Shown here piece after piece: positions 49,401 through 60,335 of a stretch of 64,000 nucleotides of DNA. The stretch's first letter is position 1. Each line of letters starts with the position of its first letter. This DNA comes from Scortum barcoo (lineage: Eukaryota > Chordata > Actinopteri > Centrarchiformes > Terapontidae), in the NCBI GenBank assembly GCA_023238725.1, contig CM041534.1, forward strand, positions 23,310,303 to 23,374,302. The letters are read 5' to 3'. The notes beneath the pieces are model-generated. The model saw nothing but the letters and a program-made list of their open reading frames with translations, was not told the DNA's origin and made no database searches. The translations under genes and the position numbers were made by a program.

Positions 49401-52400
49401 AACAACATATACCAACAAATTGACACATTTGAGACTAAATCGATTACCGTGAAATGTCGTTAATCACAAATAAGAAAATAAATTATCTGCAGCTACGAGG
49501 CCTCTGGTCCTCTAAGGTCTGAGCTTCCTCTTTCCATCAATCTGCTCAAACGTAAAATCAACTTACATAAACAAACACACTGCTGCACAGCACTGTTTGC
49601 TTAACATTTTGCAGCTAATTGTACCATTGCTTTGGAGAAAACTCAATTAAGATTGGCTAGAGGATGTCCATTAATTGAATTTAACACACAGTATAACCGG
49701 ACACCTCCGACGTGACTGTCTGAGCTTCCTTCTAAATGAAAGTAGCTGCAGAGCTGAACAATCGAGGGAGATACACATCGCTCACTTTTCTGCCTGCATC
49801 GTCGTTTTCTGGACTCCAGACGCAGACTGATGGCAAAGCAGCACCGAGGTAGCAACGCAGCACAATAATATCACAAGTGTATTGACCAGGTTCCAGGTAA
49901 TACTCAGTCCCTTCGGGGTTACCAGGGAAACAGAGTATTACCAGGAAAAATGTCAGGTGATATCCCAGGAGAAAGGGGGAGATTTTATTTGACTGGTGCA
50001 GGTCGCTGAGCCAGTAATCAATTCCAATTTCTTAACTTACTGTCTGAAGCGGAAAACCTTAATTACCTGCCACAAGTGTTTCCCCTCTTTGCCTATCTCC
50101 TCTCTGAAACCGAACAATCCAAAAATCCCGACGTGCTTTGAGCAGCGCAGGTCCTTTTTCTGTGTAATTAGCAGAGCTTTTTGTAACGACGTGTGGGTAG
50201 ATCAGGATACGAGGCTGTAAATGTGAGTAACAGGAAGCTGAGCCAAAACGCATCTCCTGCCAATGTCCTGGTAGGATCCCTCAGATCAACACCTCTCAGA
50301 GAGCAGCGGGGCGCCGACTCGTGTTGATGTAGGAAAGAGAAAAAGGCCTTTCAGGGCATCGACATTCAGTCTGAACATGCACAAACATCCTCCTGGAAAC
50401 TTTTGTCTCTTGAATAATCACATCTCAAAGAAAAAAGCATGTTCATGTCGCATCCCATCACTCAAAGTGAGAAGCTGATTAAGGTTTCAGGGCCTTTAGT
50501 GGACACACAATGAAGATATAGATGAATTAATTATGAATGTCCACAGAAAATGCTCCCTGTTAAGCTTTACAGTCACTTGTTTTCACAAAGCATGAGGAGC
50601 ATCTCCAGGAGCACTTAAAGCAGCTCTAATCAGTATTTTCATATTGTTGGATGATGATAAAAGAAGAAAGGAAAAAACACAGGTACCGTGACAGAGTGAT
50701 TTCAGTTACCTTACAGAGCAATTTCATAAAATCAAGAAAGTCGGATCACCTGTGCGAACACTCATTTCGGCGTCTTGGCAGAGGAGGACAAAAGCAGACA
50801 AAGAAAGGAGATTGGCCAAAAAGACGCTACTGGTATGAAATGAATGACGTTTTAATTCGTATTGATATTGTAGTTATCAGCAAATAAGGAATTTATTGAT
50901 TTAATTTTACATACATTTCCCTTTGTTTTCTTAAAAGGGTATCGACTATAAAAACTCAAAGATGATAGGTGGTTTAAAAATAAAAGAAGAAAAGAAGAGT
51001 CAGTTGTCCTGTGTCCTTCAGCTGAACAGAAAACCTTTGGATAACTCGACAAACATGAAAGTGGTCACTCGTAGTGACAATTTCATAGAGAATTAACACT
51101 CAACGCAGTGTTGGTATTTTGGTTTACACTCACCTCTTTCATCAACACTGTTTTCAAGTGAAAAAGTGCAAAGAGCTTTATAGAAAGAATGATCTGATTC
51201 CTTATTGGTTTTCATTCTGACTTAATATGGGACGAATTGAAAGCTTAGAAGCCGCCAATATATTCAGGTCTTATCCTCTGGGGATGATGAATGTTTGTAC
51301 TTTCACAGTTTCATTATATGTCAAAGATAGCATCCCTACCTTCCTTGCACATTTTCAACAAAATGCTGCAGTTAGACTCTCAGCTAACATGACTCGTTGA
51401 TCGCACATCACCCCAACCTTCACCTATCTTCATTGGCTTTCAGTAAAATACAGAATCGATCACACCATTTTATTTCTTACTTAAGAGTTGCTGAATGCCT
51501 ATTTTGCTTCTGGATAGTCCAATCATCTGACCTTCCACTTGTTCGTATGTTAAATCCAGAGGTGACCGTGAGCTTTAAAAGTCCTTTGAAAATTCATTTC
51601 TGTAGGTGTGCTTTCTCATCGTTTCCTCTGGTGCCTTTTTAGTTAATACTGCAATGTTTTTTGATGCTTGTCTATGCATCATGCATATCAATGTGTATGT
51701 GTGTGTATGTATGTTGTAAACTGTATTTGTATGTGTGGATTTCCAACCTGTTTGTGAAGCACTGTGTAATTAAGTGCTTTAAAAAGTGCTATATAAATAC
51801 AGTTTATCATTATCTTATCTTTATTAGTTTTATATGTTATCCTTTCGTGTTCCCTCTCCAACAATTCAGCAGCACAAATCAACAGATTTTAAAATTTGGT
51901 TTACTCACACTGTGATGTGACACAGCCACAGGGATTAACAGATTTTTCAAAATGAGAACAAAACGAGCTACAAATTAGTGCTCATCTCTTACAGTGAAGC
52001 CTTTCATTGCACCAACAGGGAAATGCATCGAACAGACACGCTGATCCAAGATTCACTGCCAGATCAGGCCGCTGGCTCTTCCTCAGTTCGAGGCCTCTTG
52101 CTGTCTGCTGGTGCCAACGCCAGAGCTGAGGCTGGCAGGCACATCCATTAGATAGAAATGTGCAAATGGTCACGATGTTAGCAAGGACGCGGCCATCAAG
52201 GTACTTTGAGACGGCCAAAACATACAAACAGAGCATGTGTAGAGTTTTTTTCTCTCTATGTGGGGTAACTTTTCACTTTATGATGACATTAGCTGGGTTT
52301 CTATTCAAATATTCAAAATTCAGTAAAATCCATCAAAAGAAATGGTAAATAACTGCCTTTTAGGTCATTAAGACAAGCAGTTGGGTCCCATTAAACTACT

Positions 52401-55400
52401 GCAGAAGAAATCACCAGTCAAACTCTAAATCCATAAAGAACATGATGACATTTCTGTTATTTAGGATTATGTTGGCGTTTTGTCATTGCATGACACAGAT
52501 TTGATCTTTTTGTAGGCTGCTACTTTTTTTCTCATCACTGGAGCAAAAACGTTTTATTTACATATTAAGTCTATTTCAATTGCACTTTATCATATTTTGC
52601 TTTTAACGAAACACCAACTTTTCCACCTCAGCTGTTTTTTTTTTTTTTTATTAATAGAGGCATTAGATGTCTGTTTATATTTCAATAGTTTCATGTTCAT
52701 TGCTCATTGAAGGTTGCTGGCCGGAGCGATTTAACTTGAACATTTATTAACTTTAGCTGCACTATAAATCCCCAGTGTTCACATTGATTCACTGCTGAGA
52801 CGATAAATAAGTTAGAAATCAATTATACATTTGGTAGAAAGGTTTTTAGACTTGTTCTCTTAACTACATTTTAACATCATGACAGGTCCGCTCTGCTGGT
52901 TTACTGTCCAATTGACTTGTTTGGGAGCTGGACGAGCCAAAACCATGAATAAGACAGCTGCCGGTCGGATGATTAAATGGTCGGTGCTCGATTCTCCCCG
53001 CCGCAACAAACAACATCCTGTGTTCAGACGGAGCTTCTTATCCCCGACTTCAAGAGCCTTTTCTGCCTCTAGCTCTTTCTCTCTGTAACCGGTGACGGTT
53101 GTAACTTTTAGCTTTGCCTCGAAGCAATTCTGTGTGAAAATGAACAAACTGTGCTTTATACCTCTCTTGCTGGGTAGCGCGAGATAAAAAAAAAAAACAG
53201 CTAAACTAAGACAGAACAGACAACCGCTGAGGAAAAAAAAAGAAAAACAGTGATGGTTTTTGACATGAACATCTGCTCTACATATACTGTAAAAGCCACT
53301 GTGTGCTGCGACGGTCTGAGCTACCCGATGGACTGACCTCCTCCTTGTCTGAGTGAAAAAGGAAGTAAATCCATCCACTCGCCGCTGTGGATGGAGGTTG
53401 AAAAGCTGCAGGCTGCTGTTTAAAGCAGGTCTGCCTTCAATTTTCTAAATCATTTTCACTTTTAGTCACAATGAAGGTATGGTTTCCGACAGAAACATCA
53501 TATAATCCAGTCAGGATGTGTGTTTTTTTGTGTTGGAGGCTAAGAAAACACATGAGTCAGACATCTGTTGTAAATACACACTGTCAGCGCCTCACTTTAT
53601 TCTGATTTATACCCCCGAAGGTTTAGAGAGGTAATGTTTGCGCATTGTAAACCGTCCACCGGTAGTGATTTTACACACAAAAAGTGAAGATTTAAAACCC
53701 TGCGTCTGTCCTCTCTGCTGGCACAACAACTCTGTTATCACTGTATGACGAATGATGGGCAGCATGCACGTTTAAAATGTGGTCATTTTAAAAAGCGAAG
53801 CATGCACTTGTGTTTAATAAACCTTGACAAAAACAGGGCTTATGCACCGTGGCTGTTTGATGCCACTTCCTTCCTTCGCGAGCATATTTAGTATTTTTGG
53901 ACACCGTTTCACACTCCCACATAGACAACAAAGCATATGAGAGGAGCAACAGGAATTTGTCTCTGCAAACACAAGGCTCTTTACTCCAAATATGGATGAT
54001 CCAGAATTACTCTGTATTCATGTTTTTTTTTAAACTGTGTAGGCAATTTGAAAAGGGTATTCAATCGCAGTTCAATGATACTCCACTCCACTCCCATGCT
54101 CTCATAACACATAATCCACTTCACGGCGCACTCATGGGCTCAAAACCTGACGCTCTAAGCTGTCATGTGGTTTAAAGTAAATCCTGATGCTTGTACTGGT
54201 TCTTCTTCTTTTCCAACATCTACCAAAAAACTTAAAAACGGGAAGATTTAAGCTCCTCCTTTTGGTTTTCTTTGCTGTGACATAACTGGGAGACATAACT
54301 GCAGACATAATTATGTGAATTTAAAATTAATGAGCACTTTAATTAACTCACTTTATACGCTGTTTTTGTGAAAATAACTGAATGAAAATAGTTTTTACTC
54401 TACAAACAACAGGAAATAAGGGTTTTTGACATATATCTATGCAGTGTATCACCCCCTGAGGAACTGATGAAGATCATTGATTTAGAAAATTGAGTATTGT
54501 GGTCATATACACTTGGTGAAACAAACAGTGGGCATCCAAATACCTGTAGCTTCAATAGAAATGTCAGTTTTCTTACAATAACCCCCTGACTATAAAAAAC
54601 TATTTCAGTTTCATCTCTTTTTCTGTAATAATGATCACATTAATCAGTTATTTCATGGAGAGCAAGATAAAAAATATAGTGTATCGAAGTACAGTATATA
54701 CTAAAGTAGAATACAGTATTACATTATATTATACTATCCTTTGGTACACAATAAAATATATTATGTTAACATATAAGTAAGTAAAGAAAAAAAAATAAGT
54801 AAAACACAGTATAAACAAGAGTTAAGTAAAGTAAAACTAGTATAATATAATATAATGTAGTGTAGCATATATACTGGTGTACAGTATAGTATAATAGAGT
54901 ATAGTATAGTTTAGTAAAATATATACTGGATTGTCGTATAATATACCTTAACTATAGTAGAATAATGTACTATGGTATACATTACAATATAATATATAAT
55001 AAGAAAATCTAATATAGCATAGTAACGTAGTAACATAGCATAGTAAAAAAAAAAGATCAAATATTATGTAGTGTAGTATAGCATGGTGTACACAGTATAG
55101 TATGCTACAGAATATGGTATTATGTAGTTTAGCATAGTATATTATAATGTATGTTGGAGTACAGTATAGTATTATGTTGTAAAATATGTTAATAAATAGG
55201 ACTGTAGAGAGTAGCAAATATAAAATGTCATTTTAATTCCTGTAAAATAAAACTTTGTTCAGTCACTTGCTCAGTTTTTACTTATTCAGTTTAAAACAAC
55301 AACAACAAGAACACATTTCCATTAACACCTACAAATATCAAGTATTTTTTCTCACTGGACTTACAGGTAACTGTTTCTCCAGGCAGTTGTTGAAGTTTTT

Positions 55401-58400
55401 GATTTGGTTGGGCTTCAGCTTCTTGAGAGGGATTCGCGTTTCCCCGATGAACTCGTTGTGGCGGAATTTGTCCTCATCACACACCGAAATCCTGAGATGG
55501 AGGAGACAAAGAGCAGGAAGAGGACGGGAATGAATGAATGAAGTGAGGATTTTGAACTGAGGTTTTTGTTGCCTGAGAAGAGGCCCTAACACCCTTAAAA
55601 AACAGTTATTTTCCACCTGGAGCCCATTGGCCTCCATCAGCTCTCGACGAAATCTTCACTTAACTGCAGAGCTACTCCCACCGCCTCTCTGAGCTGCTGA
55701 AACAAAACCTGAATACTTGTGCTGTGGAGGAGTTCATGAGATTTTTGTCATCAGCACGACAGAAAATGATGAGATAATTATGCTTTGGGAAACATTCAGT
55801 GACGTGTGGCTCAAAAGATATATTAAAGCGAAGGGGTGAACTCCAGATGAGGAGAAGTCGAGCTCCTGATCATGCCACAACCAAATCACGACTGTAATCT
55901 GAACCCGTCTCATCTTATTTACTCTATTAATCCGGCTTGAATTGAATTGCATTGGAACATTCAGTTTGTTTACTCGTTCATATTATGTCGCCCATTTTTT
56001 TCCCATCTGTTTCCAACCGAACACACGAACACGCCGCATGTCCTCTTTTCAAAGCGTGACCACATCCTTTGAAAAACATTGCGTATGTTTGCCGGTCAAT
56101 AAATAAAAATTCAGTCATTATATTACAAAGTGTAACCTCACAAAAGATAATGATTTGGCGGTGGCTCTCCATTCAAAACCACAAAGGCTCACATATAGTA
56201 CACCAAGCTTTACTTTCCACGCTGCAGATCCATATTCCTTTTTGCTTTTTCATTAAATTTGTAATGATTGTCAATTATTAGCGTGTGACAGCGTCGCTCT
56301 TGGTGGATCTGTGTCTTCAATAAATGCAGAGAGCTGCACCTGACATGACCACGTCGGGCTCATGTAGTGGAATACTGCTCGTTTTCAAGTGTTTTTCTCT
56401 GCATAATCAGAGGGAAACATGCATCCTTTAGTGCACCCAGTGACATGAGAAATATGTATTAGTGTTGTAGCTTGTAGGGTGATGAGGCGATAATTATAAT
56501 CCCAAAGAAACTCAGCAAAAATCCCCCCAAAAAACTCATCTGCTGCATTGACAGGTGGTGCAGAATTCAAATTTCCACTTACAAAAAGAAATGAAAAGTG
56601 TTGTTTGGGAATGTGGAAGCTTTTTGTTCCTGGAAAATGGCTAATCAAGACGCCATTATGTGAATAGATTTTTAGGCTCGAGCATCCATCAGATCACATC
56701 GCAGAGAAGTTTTCGATATTACAGACACTCGTTGTTGTCAAGCAGTAACAATGCAGTCGTAATTGTCCCGCTCTGCAACACAAAATAACTGTAATATATT
56801 TGCAGAGCGTTGATAAGGCTGCCAGGCAATAATAATTCAACATTACTTCACCAGTTGTGAGATTCAGTGCGTACAACTTTTAAAAAAATAAGTAATCTGA
56901 TATTTGAAGATGATTATTTTAAATAATGAAAAACAATGCAATCAAATTTGTATTATGTGATGATGAAAACATTTTATGGTGATTAAATTAGCACATTCCT
57001 CTCCCATTAATCCAGTAAACTTACAAGTAAACATAACATAACAAGTAAGTGGATGAACGTCCAACTGGGCTGCAGTTGTAGAAAAAGCACCACCTGCCTC
57101 TCGATGCTGTAAATTAGAAACCAAAAGGCTTACCAGAAATGATTTTTAATTAACTATCTCCTATAATAGATGCTGAAAAGTTTACTGTACAATGAGCAGT
57201 AAACAGATGGATGTGTGTTGCACCACAGTAAATTTTTACATCTACAAAATATGACGCATGGCATTGTGGGATTGTCTTCAATGGTAACGTATATCATGTA
57301 TAAAATTTACAGATTTGGGCAGTCAAATAAAATAGCAGACAGTAAAAATGTTGTACTTTAAAATAAGGACTAATTTTGGATAAATAGGGAGTCTACAGCC
57401 TTTCTCTACTAAATATTGTGCTCCGAGTAAAAATCTAAGTTCTGATTAAGGTGACAGATGAAATGTAAAAGGATCATTTGAAGGGGGGGAATTAATGTGT
57501 GCACCAAGCTTCATTGCAGTCCATCCTTTCTTATCAAAACCACAGTCTTCAACCTTGTGGTGGCACTAAAGAAAACAGCAAAAAATCATCTGAGTTAGTC
57601 GGACTCGTCCTCTGGAGATGATGAATTTCTGAACAAACGTTCATGTTTATCTGTCCAATAGCTCTTGAGATCTTTTGTTCTGCAGAAAAGGCTTGAAAGG
57701 CCCGCAGACATCGCCCAAAAATGCCTTTTCTGTCTTTTTTTTCTTTGTATGAAATAAATAAACAACACTGTTGGGTGATATTATGAGCCCCCGGCACTCA
57801 CAGGAAGTCACAGCCACACACCAACCCACACACACACATAAACACACACACTTCGATGCTCAGGAGGGAAACAACGAGCACAGTAAACTCCTCAGCTCTC
57901 ACCGATCGTTGGGACGTACAGTTTGCTGCTCTAAAGCTGGCGAGATGATTACACATATGATTACATAACCTACTTCCACCGCGGCGTTAACACTTTGGTA
58001 AAAATAAAGGAGCAAAGAACAGTGAAGTAACACCTCCGTTGCGTAACAGTGTCATGTTTATCACGAGACGCTCCAGGTTTTAGTCTGCTCCCAGGATGAG
58101 AAACAACCAACATAAACAGGAAGTTTGGAGACGACACACATGGAGGATTTCCCGACTGTTACACGTTCAGGTTCGGCTTCATGGATTTGTGAAGTGAGAA
58201 GGGACACGCGGGATAAATGACAACAACATCCGTCTTTTCTGGCTAAAATGGTTGCTGCCAAGTTCAGGCGGTAATAAAGTGATTTACCTCCAGAGGCCGG
58301 AGGAAGAGAAGCTGTCAAACATCAGTGCTCTCGGAAAATTATTTTTCTAACGCCTCTCAGAGATCTACAGCAGCTCAGGCTAAAACATATCAAGTAAAGA

Positions 58401-59581
58401 CAGGTATATTTCTTCTTTTTTCTTCCCTTTATTCTTTTCTCTTCTTTCATTTCTTTCCCACTTTTTAAAACTTGCTTCACTTCCTCTTATTTGCTTCCTT
58501 CTTTTTTCATTTTCATCATTTCTTCTTCTTTTCCTCCTGCCTTCTTTACATTCCTTTATTTCCTTTTTCCTCCCACCTTCTTTCCCTTTCACTTCCATTG
58601 GTTTAATTTCCTTCCTCCTTCCTTCACTCCCTTTCTTCCTTTCCTTCCCCTTCCTTACATTGCTTTAATTTCCTTCCTCCTTTCTTCTTTCCTCTCCTTT
58701 CTGTCCTTTAATTTCTTTCCTCGCTTCCTTCTTTTCCTTCCTCCTTCCTTCTTTTATTACTTTCCTTTCCTCCTCTTCCTCCCCTTCCTCTAATTTCTTT
58801 CCTTCCCCAATACCTCCCTTCCCTTCCTTTGTTTCTTTCTTATTTCCTCTCTTCCATTTCTTTCATTCCCATTTTTCTTCCGCTTTCATTTCTCTAATTT
58901 CCTCCCTTCCTTCCTTCTTTCCTTTCTTCCTTCCTTCCTTTCTTCATTTCTTCCTTCCTTCCTTCTTTGATTCCCCTTTTCCATTTCTTTCATTCCCTTC
59001 CTCACTTCCTCATCTCTTTTCCTTCCCAACCCTTCCTCTCATTTCCTACTTCCTTTCTGCTGTTGTCATTTCCTTCCTTTGTTCCTTTCCTTCACTTCCA
59101 TTTTTCTCATTTCCTTAAAATCTTCAATTGCTTTAATTTCCTTCCTTCCCTTCTCCTGTTGCATCTCTTTTCTGCTTTTATTGCCTCTTTTCTTCTAATT
59201 ACATTTCTTTAATCTCCTTCCTTCCTTTCTTCTCTTCCATTACTTCCTTATTTTTTTTCCTCTTCAGCATTGTCATTTCCCTTATTCCACCTCTTTCCTT
59301 TAATCTTACCATCCTTCCTCTTTAATTCTTTTTCTGTTCTTTCCTTCCTTTACCTCTCCTCCTATCCCAACATCAGTCACTCCTGTCCTTCCTTCCTTCC
59401 TTCCTTGCCTCCTTCTTTCCTTTGTGTTTTCTCCTCTCTCTGGCTGACACAGAGGACATTAAATAGGGTACCTGAGTGTTTTGCGGACCATATCCTCATC
59501 GGTGATGCCGTAGTAGGTCAGGGTCTCGCTCCAGACAGGGTTGAGCGTGTTGTGCAAGGTCTTGGTTCTGAGTTTATTGGC
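37267..59581 (-). CDS. doc2b-like: Doc2-family double C2 domain protein (doc2b/doc2d-like), 3' part, six exons; 5' exons outside window
   Basis: Join (minus strand): 59581-59472, 55491-55365, 45093-44936, 41222-41141, 38982-38886, 37400-37267. This gives 708 nt, 235 residues then TGA, starting in phase 0. From family knowledge, Doc2 proteins are soluble calcium sensors with tandem C2 domains that bind phospholipids and SNAREs and promote vesicle fusion; an N-terminal segment binds Munc13. Seen here: the second half of C2A (ANKLRTKTL, VWSETLTYYGITDEDMVRKT, calcium loop CDEDKFRHNEF), linker NKTEDKSLEERG, then full C2B with loop 1 MDANGFSDPYVK, polybasic strand KKSKHKTAVKKK, loop 3 WDYDIGKSNDF and the WHXL motif in ERWHTLTNELP. 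The loop aspartates are intact, so calcium binding is expected. The protein ends GSLND. EFCYDIK, KTLEVTVWDYDIGKSNDFIGG and GINANGERLKHWFDCLK fit Doc2b-type rather than Doc2a or rabphilin-3A; fish doc2d is equally possible. Confidence 0.92.
37401..38885 (-). other. doc2b-like: doc2 intron (before last exon)
   Basis: This 1,485-nt intron is AT-rich and contains a percomorph repeat copy (37795-37995). No other exon is seen. Confidence 0.85.
37795..37995 (+). repeat. Percomorph 'AGTACTTTTACTT' repeat, copy 3
   Basis: TAATTATCTAATGGTATAAT, TTTGTACTTTTTATG, AAATTTTGATGATAATACAT and GCTGCTTTTACTT follow the 3' half of the family seen at 5361-5732. Confidence 0.5.
38886..38982 (-). CDS. doc2b-like: doc2 exon (C2B calcium loop 3)
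   Basis: This 97-nt exon encodes EFCYDIKYADLTKKTLEV, then WDYDIGKSNDFI plus one base of Gly. The aspartates of loop 3 are intact. The acceptor is TCCTGCAG and the donor TAG|GTAAGC. Confidence 0.97.
38983..41140 (-). other. doc2b-like: doc2 intron
   Basis: This 2,158-nt intron contains an interspersed repeat at 40110-40440. A GC-richer block at 39540-39790 is open in two minus frames but lacks recognisable homology. Confidence 0.8.
40110..40440 (+). repeat. Teleost interspersed repeat ('GCTAAATGCTCCA-TATGTTCACCA' family), copy 2
   Basis: TTTTGGTCTCTACCAACTCC, CTCCACTATGTTCACCAGCA and GAAAATAGCTGCCTGCTGGA match the family order seen at 29470-29690. Confidence 0.5.
41141..41222 (-). CDS. doc2b-like: doc2 exon (C2B polybasic strand)
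   Basis: This 82-nt exon encodes TYLKPDENKKSKHKTAVKKK and TLNPEFNE. The lysine-rich strand is the usual PIP2/SNARE-binding surface of C2B domains. The acceptor is CTTACAG and the donor GAG|GTATAA. Confidence 0.96.
42391..42417. repeat. (GT)n microsatellite
   Basis: A GT run interrupted once by GTAT. Confidence 0.95.
43643..43655. repeat. 13-nt G homopolymer
   Basis: An unbroken run of G at the edge of a complex intronic block. Its exact length is likely to be error-prone in an assembly. Confidence 0.9.
43975..44245 (+). mobile_element. hAT-like MITE, degenerate copy in doc2 intron
   Basis: The interior has TATATTTGGGTTTTTGGACA, TTTTTCACTATTTTCTGACA and TTTTATAGACGATTAACAAA, with an AATTAATCAAGAAATGG end, matching the family seen at 10002-10305. 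Confidence 0.6.
44936..45093 (-). CDS. doc2b-like: doc2 exon (linker and start of C2B)
   Basis: This 158-nt exon encodes VNKTEDKSLEERGRIMISL, then KSCLVVGIIRCAHLAAMD and NGFSDPYVK. It contains the C2A-C2B linker and calcium loop 1 of C2B. The acceptor is CCACCGCAG and the donor AAC|GTCAGT (weaker than consensus). Confidence 0.96.
46612..46763. repeat. Imperfect inverted (TGAT)n / (ATCA)n arms
   Basis: A TGATTGATTAATTGATTA-type arm at 46612-46643 faces a CAATCAATCAGTCAATCAA-type arm at 46727-46763. They could form an imperfect hairpin with a loop of about 80 nt. Confidence 0.6.
47671..48283 (-). mobile_element. Tc1/mariner element, internally deleted and decayed
   Basis: Terminal inverted repeats: the left begins CACTACAGGCCAAAATTTTG and the right, read inward, begins CACTACAGGCTAAAAGTTTG, both continuing GGAAGCAA. 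The minus strand keeps a C-terminal transposase remnant (about 48090-47840) with the typical WPPQSPDLSPTELVWDELD motif, then frameshifted pieces of LKKLVERM. The N-terminal and most of the catalytic region are missing. Expanded TG repeats obscure the right target TA. Confidence 0.85.
51355..51815 (+). mobile_element. LINE 3' end (L2/CR1-like) remnant
   Basis: Broken frames on the plus strand resemble the reverse-transcriptase C-terminal end (QNAAVRLS, then HITPTFTYLHWLSVKYRID). The end carries AAAAAGTGCTATATAAATAC and a short TTTATCATTATC tail typical of fish LINEs. It has several stop codons and is inactive. Confidence 0.7.
54660..55190. repeat. AT-rich minisatellite-like array (TATAGTA / AGTATA units)
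   Basis: Dense repetition of TATAGTA, AGTATAGT and AATATA variants over about 500 nt with irregular spacing, ending about 175 nt on the low-coordinate side of the doc2 exon at 55365-55491. Confidence 0.8.
55365..55491 (-). CDS. doc2b-like: doc2 exon (end of C2A)
   Basis: This 127-nt exon encodes ISVCDEDKFRHNEFIGETR, then IPLKKLKPNQ to EKQLP. It carries the acidic calcium loop 3 of C2A. The acceptor is CATCTCAG and the donor CCT|GTAAGT. Confidence 0.96.
57505..57690 (-). repeat. Teleost 'AAATATCTCAACA' family repeat, copy 2
   Basis: ACCTTGTGGTGGCACTAAAG, TCCTCTGGAGATGATGAATT and CCAATAGCTCTTGAGAT are the reverse orientation of the family seen at 11440-11645. Confidence 0.55.
58405..59440. 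repeat. About 1-kb polypyrimidine tract (CTT/CCTT-rich)
   Basis: On the plus strand nearly all bases are C or T, in TTCC, CTTT and CCTTCC mixtures with few interruptions. The doc2 transcript would be purine-rich (GAA/GGAA) here, starting about 30 nt after the donor of the exon at 59472-59581. The proline/phenylalanine-rich open frame within it is a composition artefact. Confidence 0.95.
59472..59581 (-). CDS. doc2b-like: doc2 exon (C2A, middle part); first exon visible in window
   Basis: This 110-nt exon starts in phase 0 with ANKLRTKTLHNTLNP, continues with WSETLTYYGITDEDM, and ends two bases into an Arg codon. The acceptor is CTTTCAG and the donor CAG|GTACCC. The preceding exon (expected LADPYVKLHLLPG) is not found up to 64000. 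Confidence 0.94.
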
Positions 59582-60234
59582 CTGAAAGACAAACAGAGGA
59601 GGAGTCGGTCATTTAGCGGGACTGGACGTCACGACTGAATAAACCACCGGCTTCGAGAGAGCTCATCCCTCAGGTGTCAAGTTTCATTGAAACGCTGCCA
59701 AAATTACACAAACATCCCCTGAAAATGCACAAAGCCTCTCCGCCCTGGTGAAAGTTAGTCAATGCATTGACGTCTGGCGGCACGCGGGCAAACACAAGCC
59801 GAGTATCGAACAGCACCGGGGAATGACAAACAAACAGCAGACTGCATTTACATGAAGTGACAGACATAATCAAAGCAAAGCAGGAGGCGAAAGAAGTTAG
59901 AAGATAGTTACAGTGACTCAGTTCAGGCTCAGTCTGTCTCTGTTTCTGTCAGTGCTGAATTTATTTGAGAAAACAATGTTCCAGTCACACACCGTCTTCA
60001 GGCATTAAAGTCACAATTTGAAAGAAAAAACATTGTTATACAAAAACACAGCATGTACAGAAGGCATTTAATACCTTAAGTCACTGATAAATAGTAAATA
60101 CTGTACAGATAATAAGACAAACATCATATATTACTATCTCATATAAGATACAAATAAAAAAATACAAAGAAAATTAGATAACAGCCAGTTCTAGTAAACA
60201 GGAAATAATAATATCAAAACTGGCACTTTAAAGG

Positions 60235-60335
60235 AAATATGGAGCTGAAATCAGGATGTGATTAGCTTAGCTTAGCATAAACACTGGAAGCAAAGGGAAA
60301 CTGCTAGCCTGGCTTTGTCTGAGGGGAACAAATAT
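60235..60335 (-). repeat. Teleost interspersed repeat fragment (TTAGCTTAGCTTAGCATAA type)
   Basis: GATTAGCTTAGCTTAGCATA, AAGGGAAACTGCTAGCCTGG: the reverse orientation of the fragment at 170-300. Confidence 0.55.

Larger units (their letters stand above)
45094..55364 (-). other. doc2b-like: doc2 intron (10.3 kb)
   Basis: The longest intron in the window. It includes a decayed Tc1 element (47671-48283), a LINE tail (51355-51815), an ATCA-type inverted repeat (46612-46763), complex blocks (45430-45620, 48680-49300) and a TATAGTA-rich array (54660-55190). No exon is seen. Confidence 0.8.
55492..59471 (-). other. doc2b-like: doc2 intron (within C2A)
   Basis: This 3,980-nt intron contains a complex block (56080-56290), a fish repeat (57505-57690) and the polypyrimidine tract at 58405-59440. 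No exon is seen. Confidence 0.85.

Noticed and set aside
52860..53378. 172-codon open frame on the minus strand within a doc2 intron
   Set aside because: It has no recognisable domain, an F/L-rich stretch comes from A-rich sequence, and nothing fits a Doc2 exon.
54948..55217. 89-codon Tyr/Ile/Leu-rich frame on the minus strand
   Set aside because: It is a translation of the TATAGTA-rich array, not a gene.
58491..59638. Pro/Phe/Leu/Ser-rich open frames on the plus strand
   Set aside because: They are composition artefacts of the 1-kb polypyrimidine tract. The last one also runs antisense over a genuine doc2 exon.
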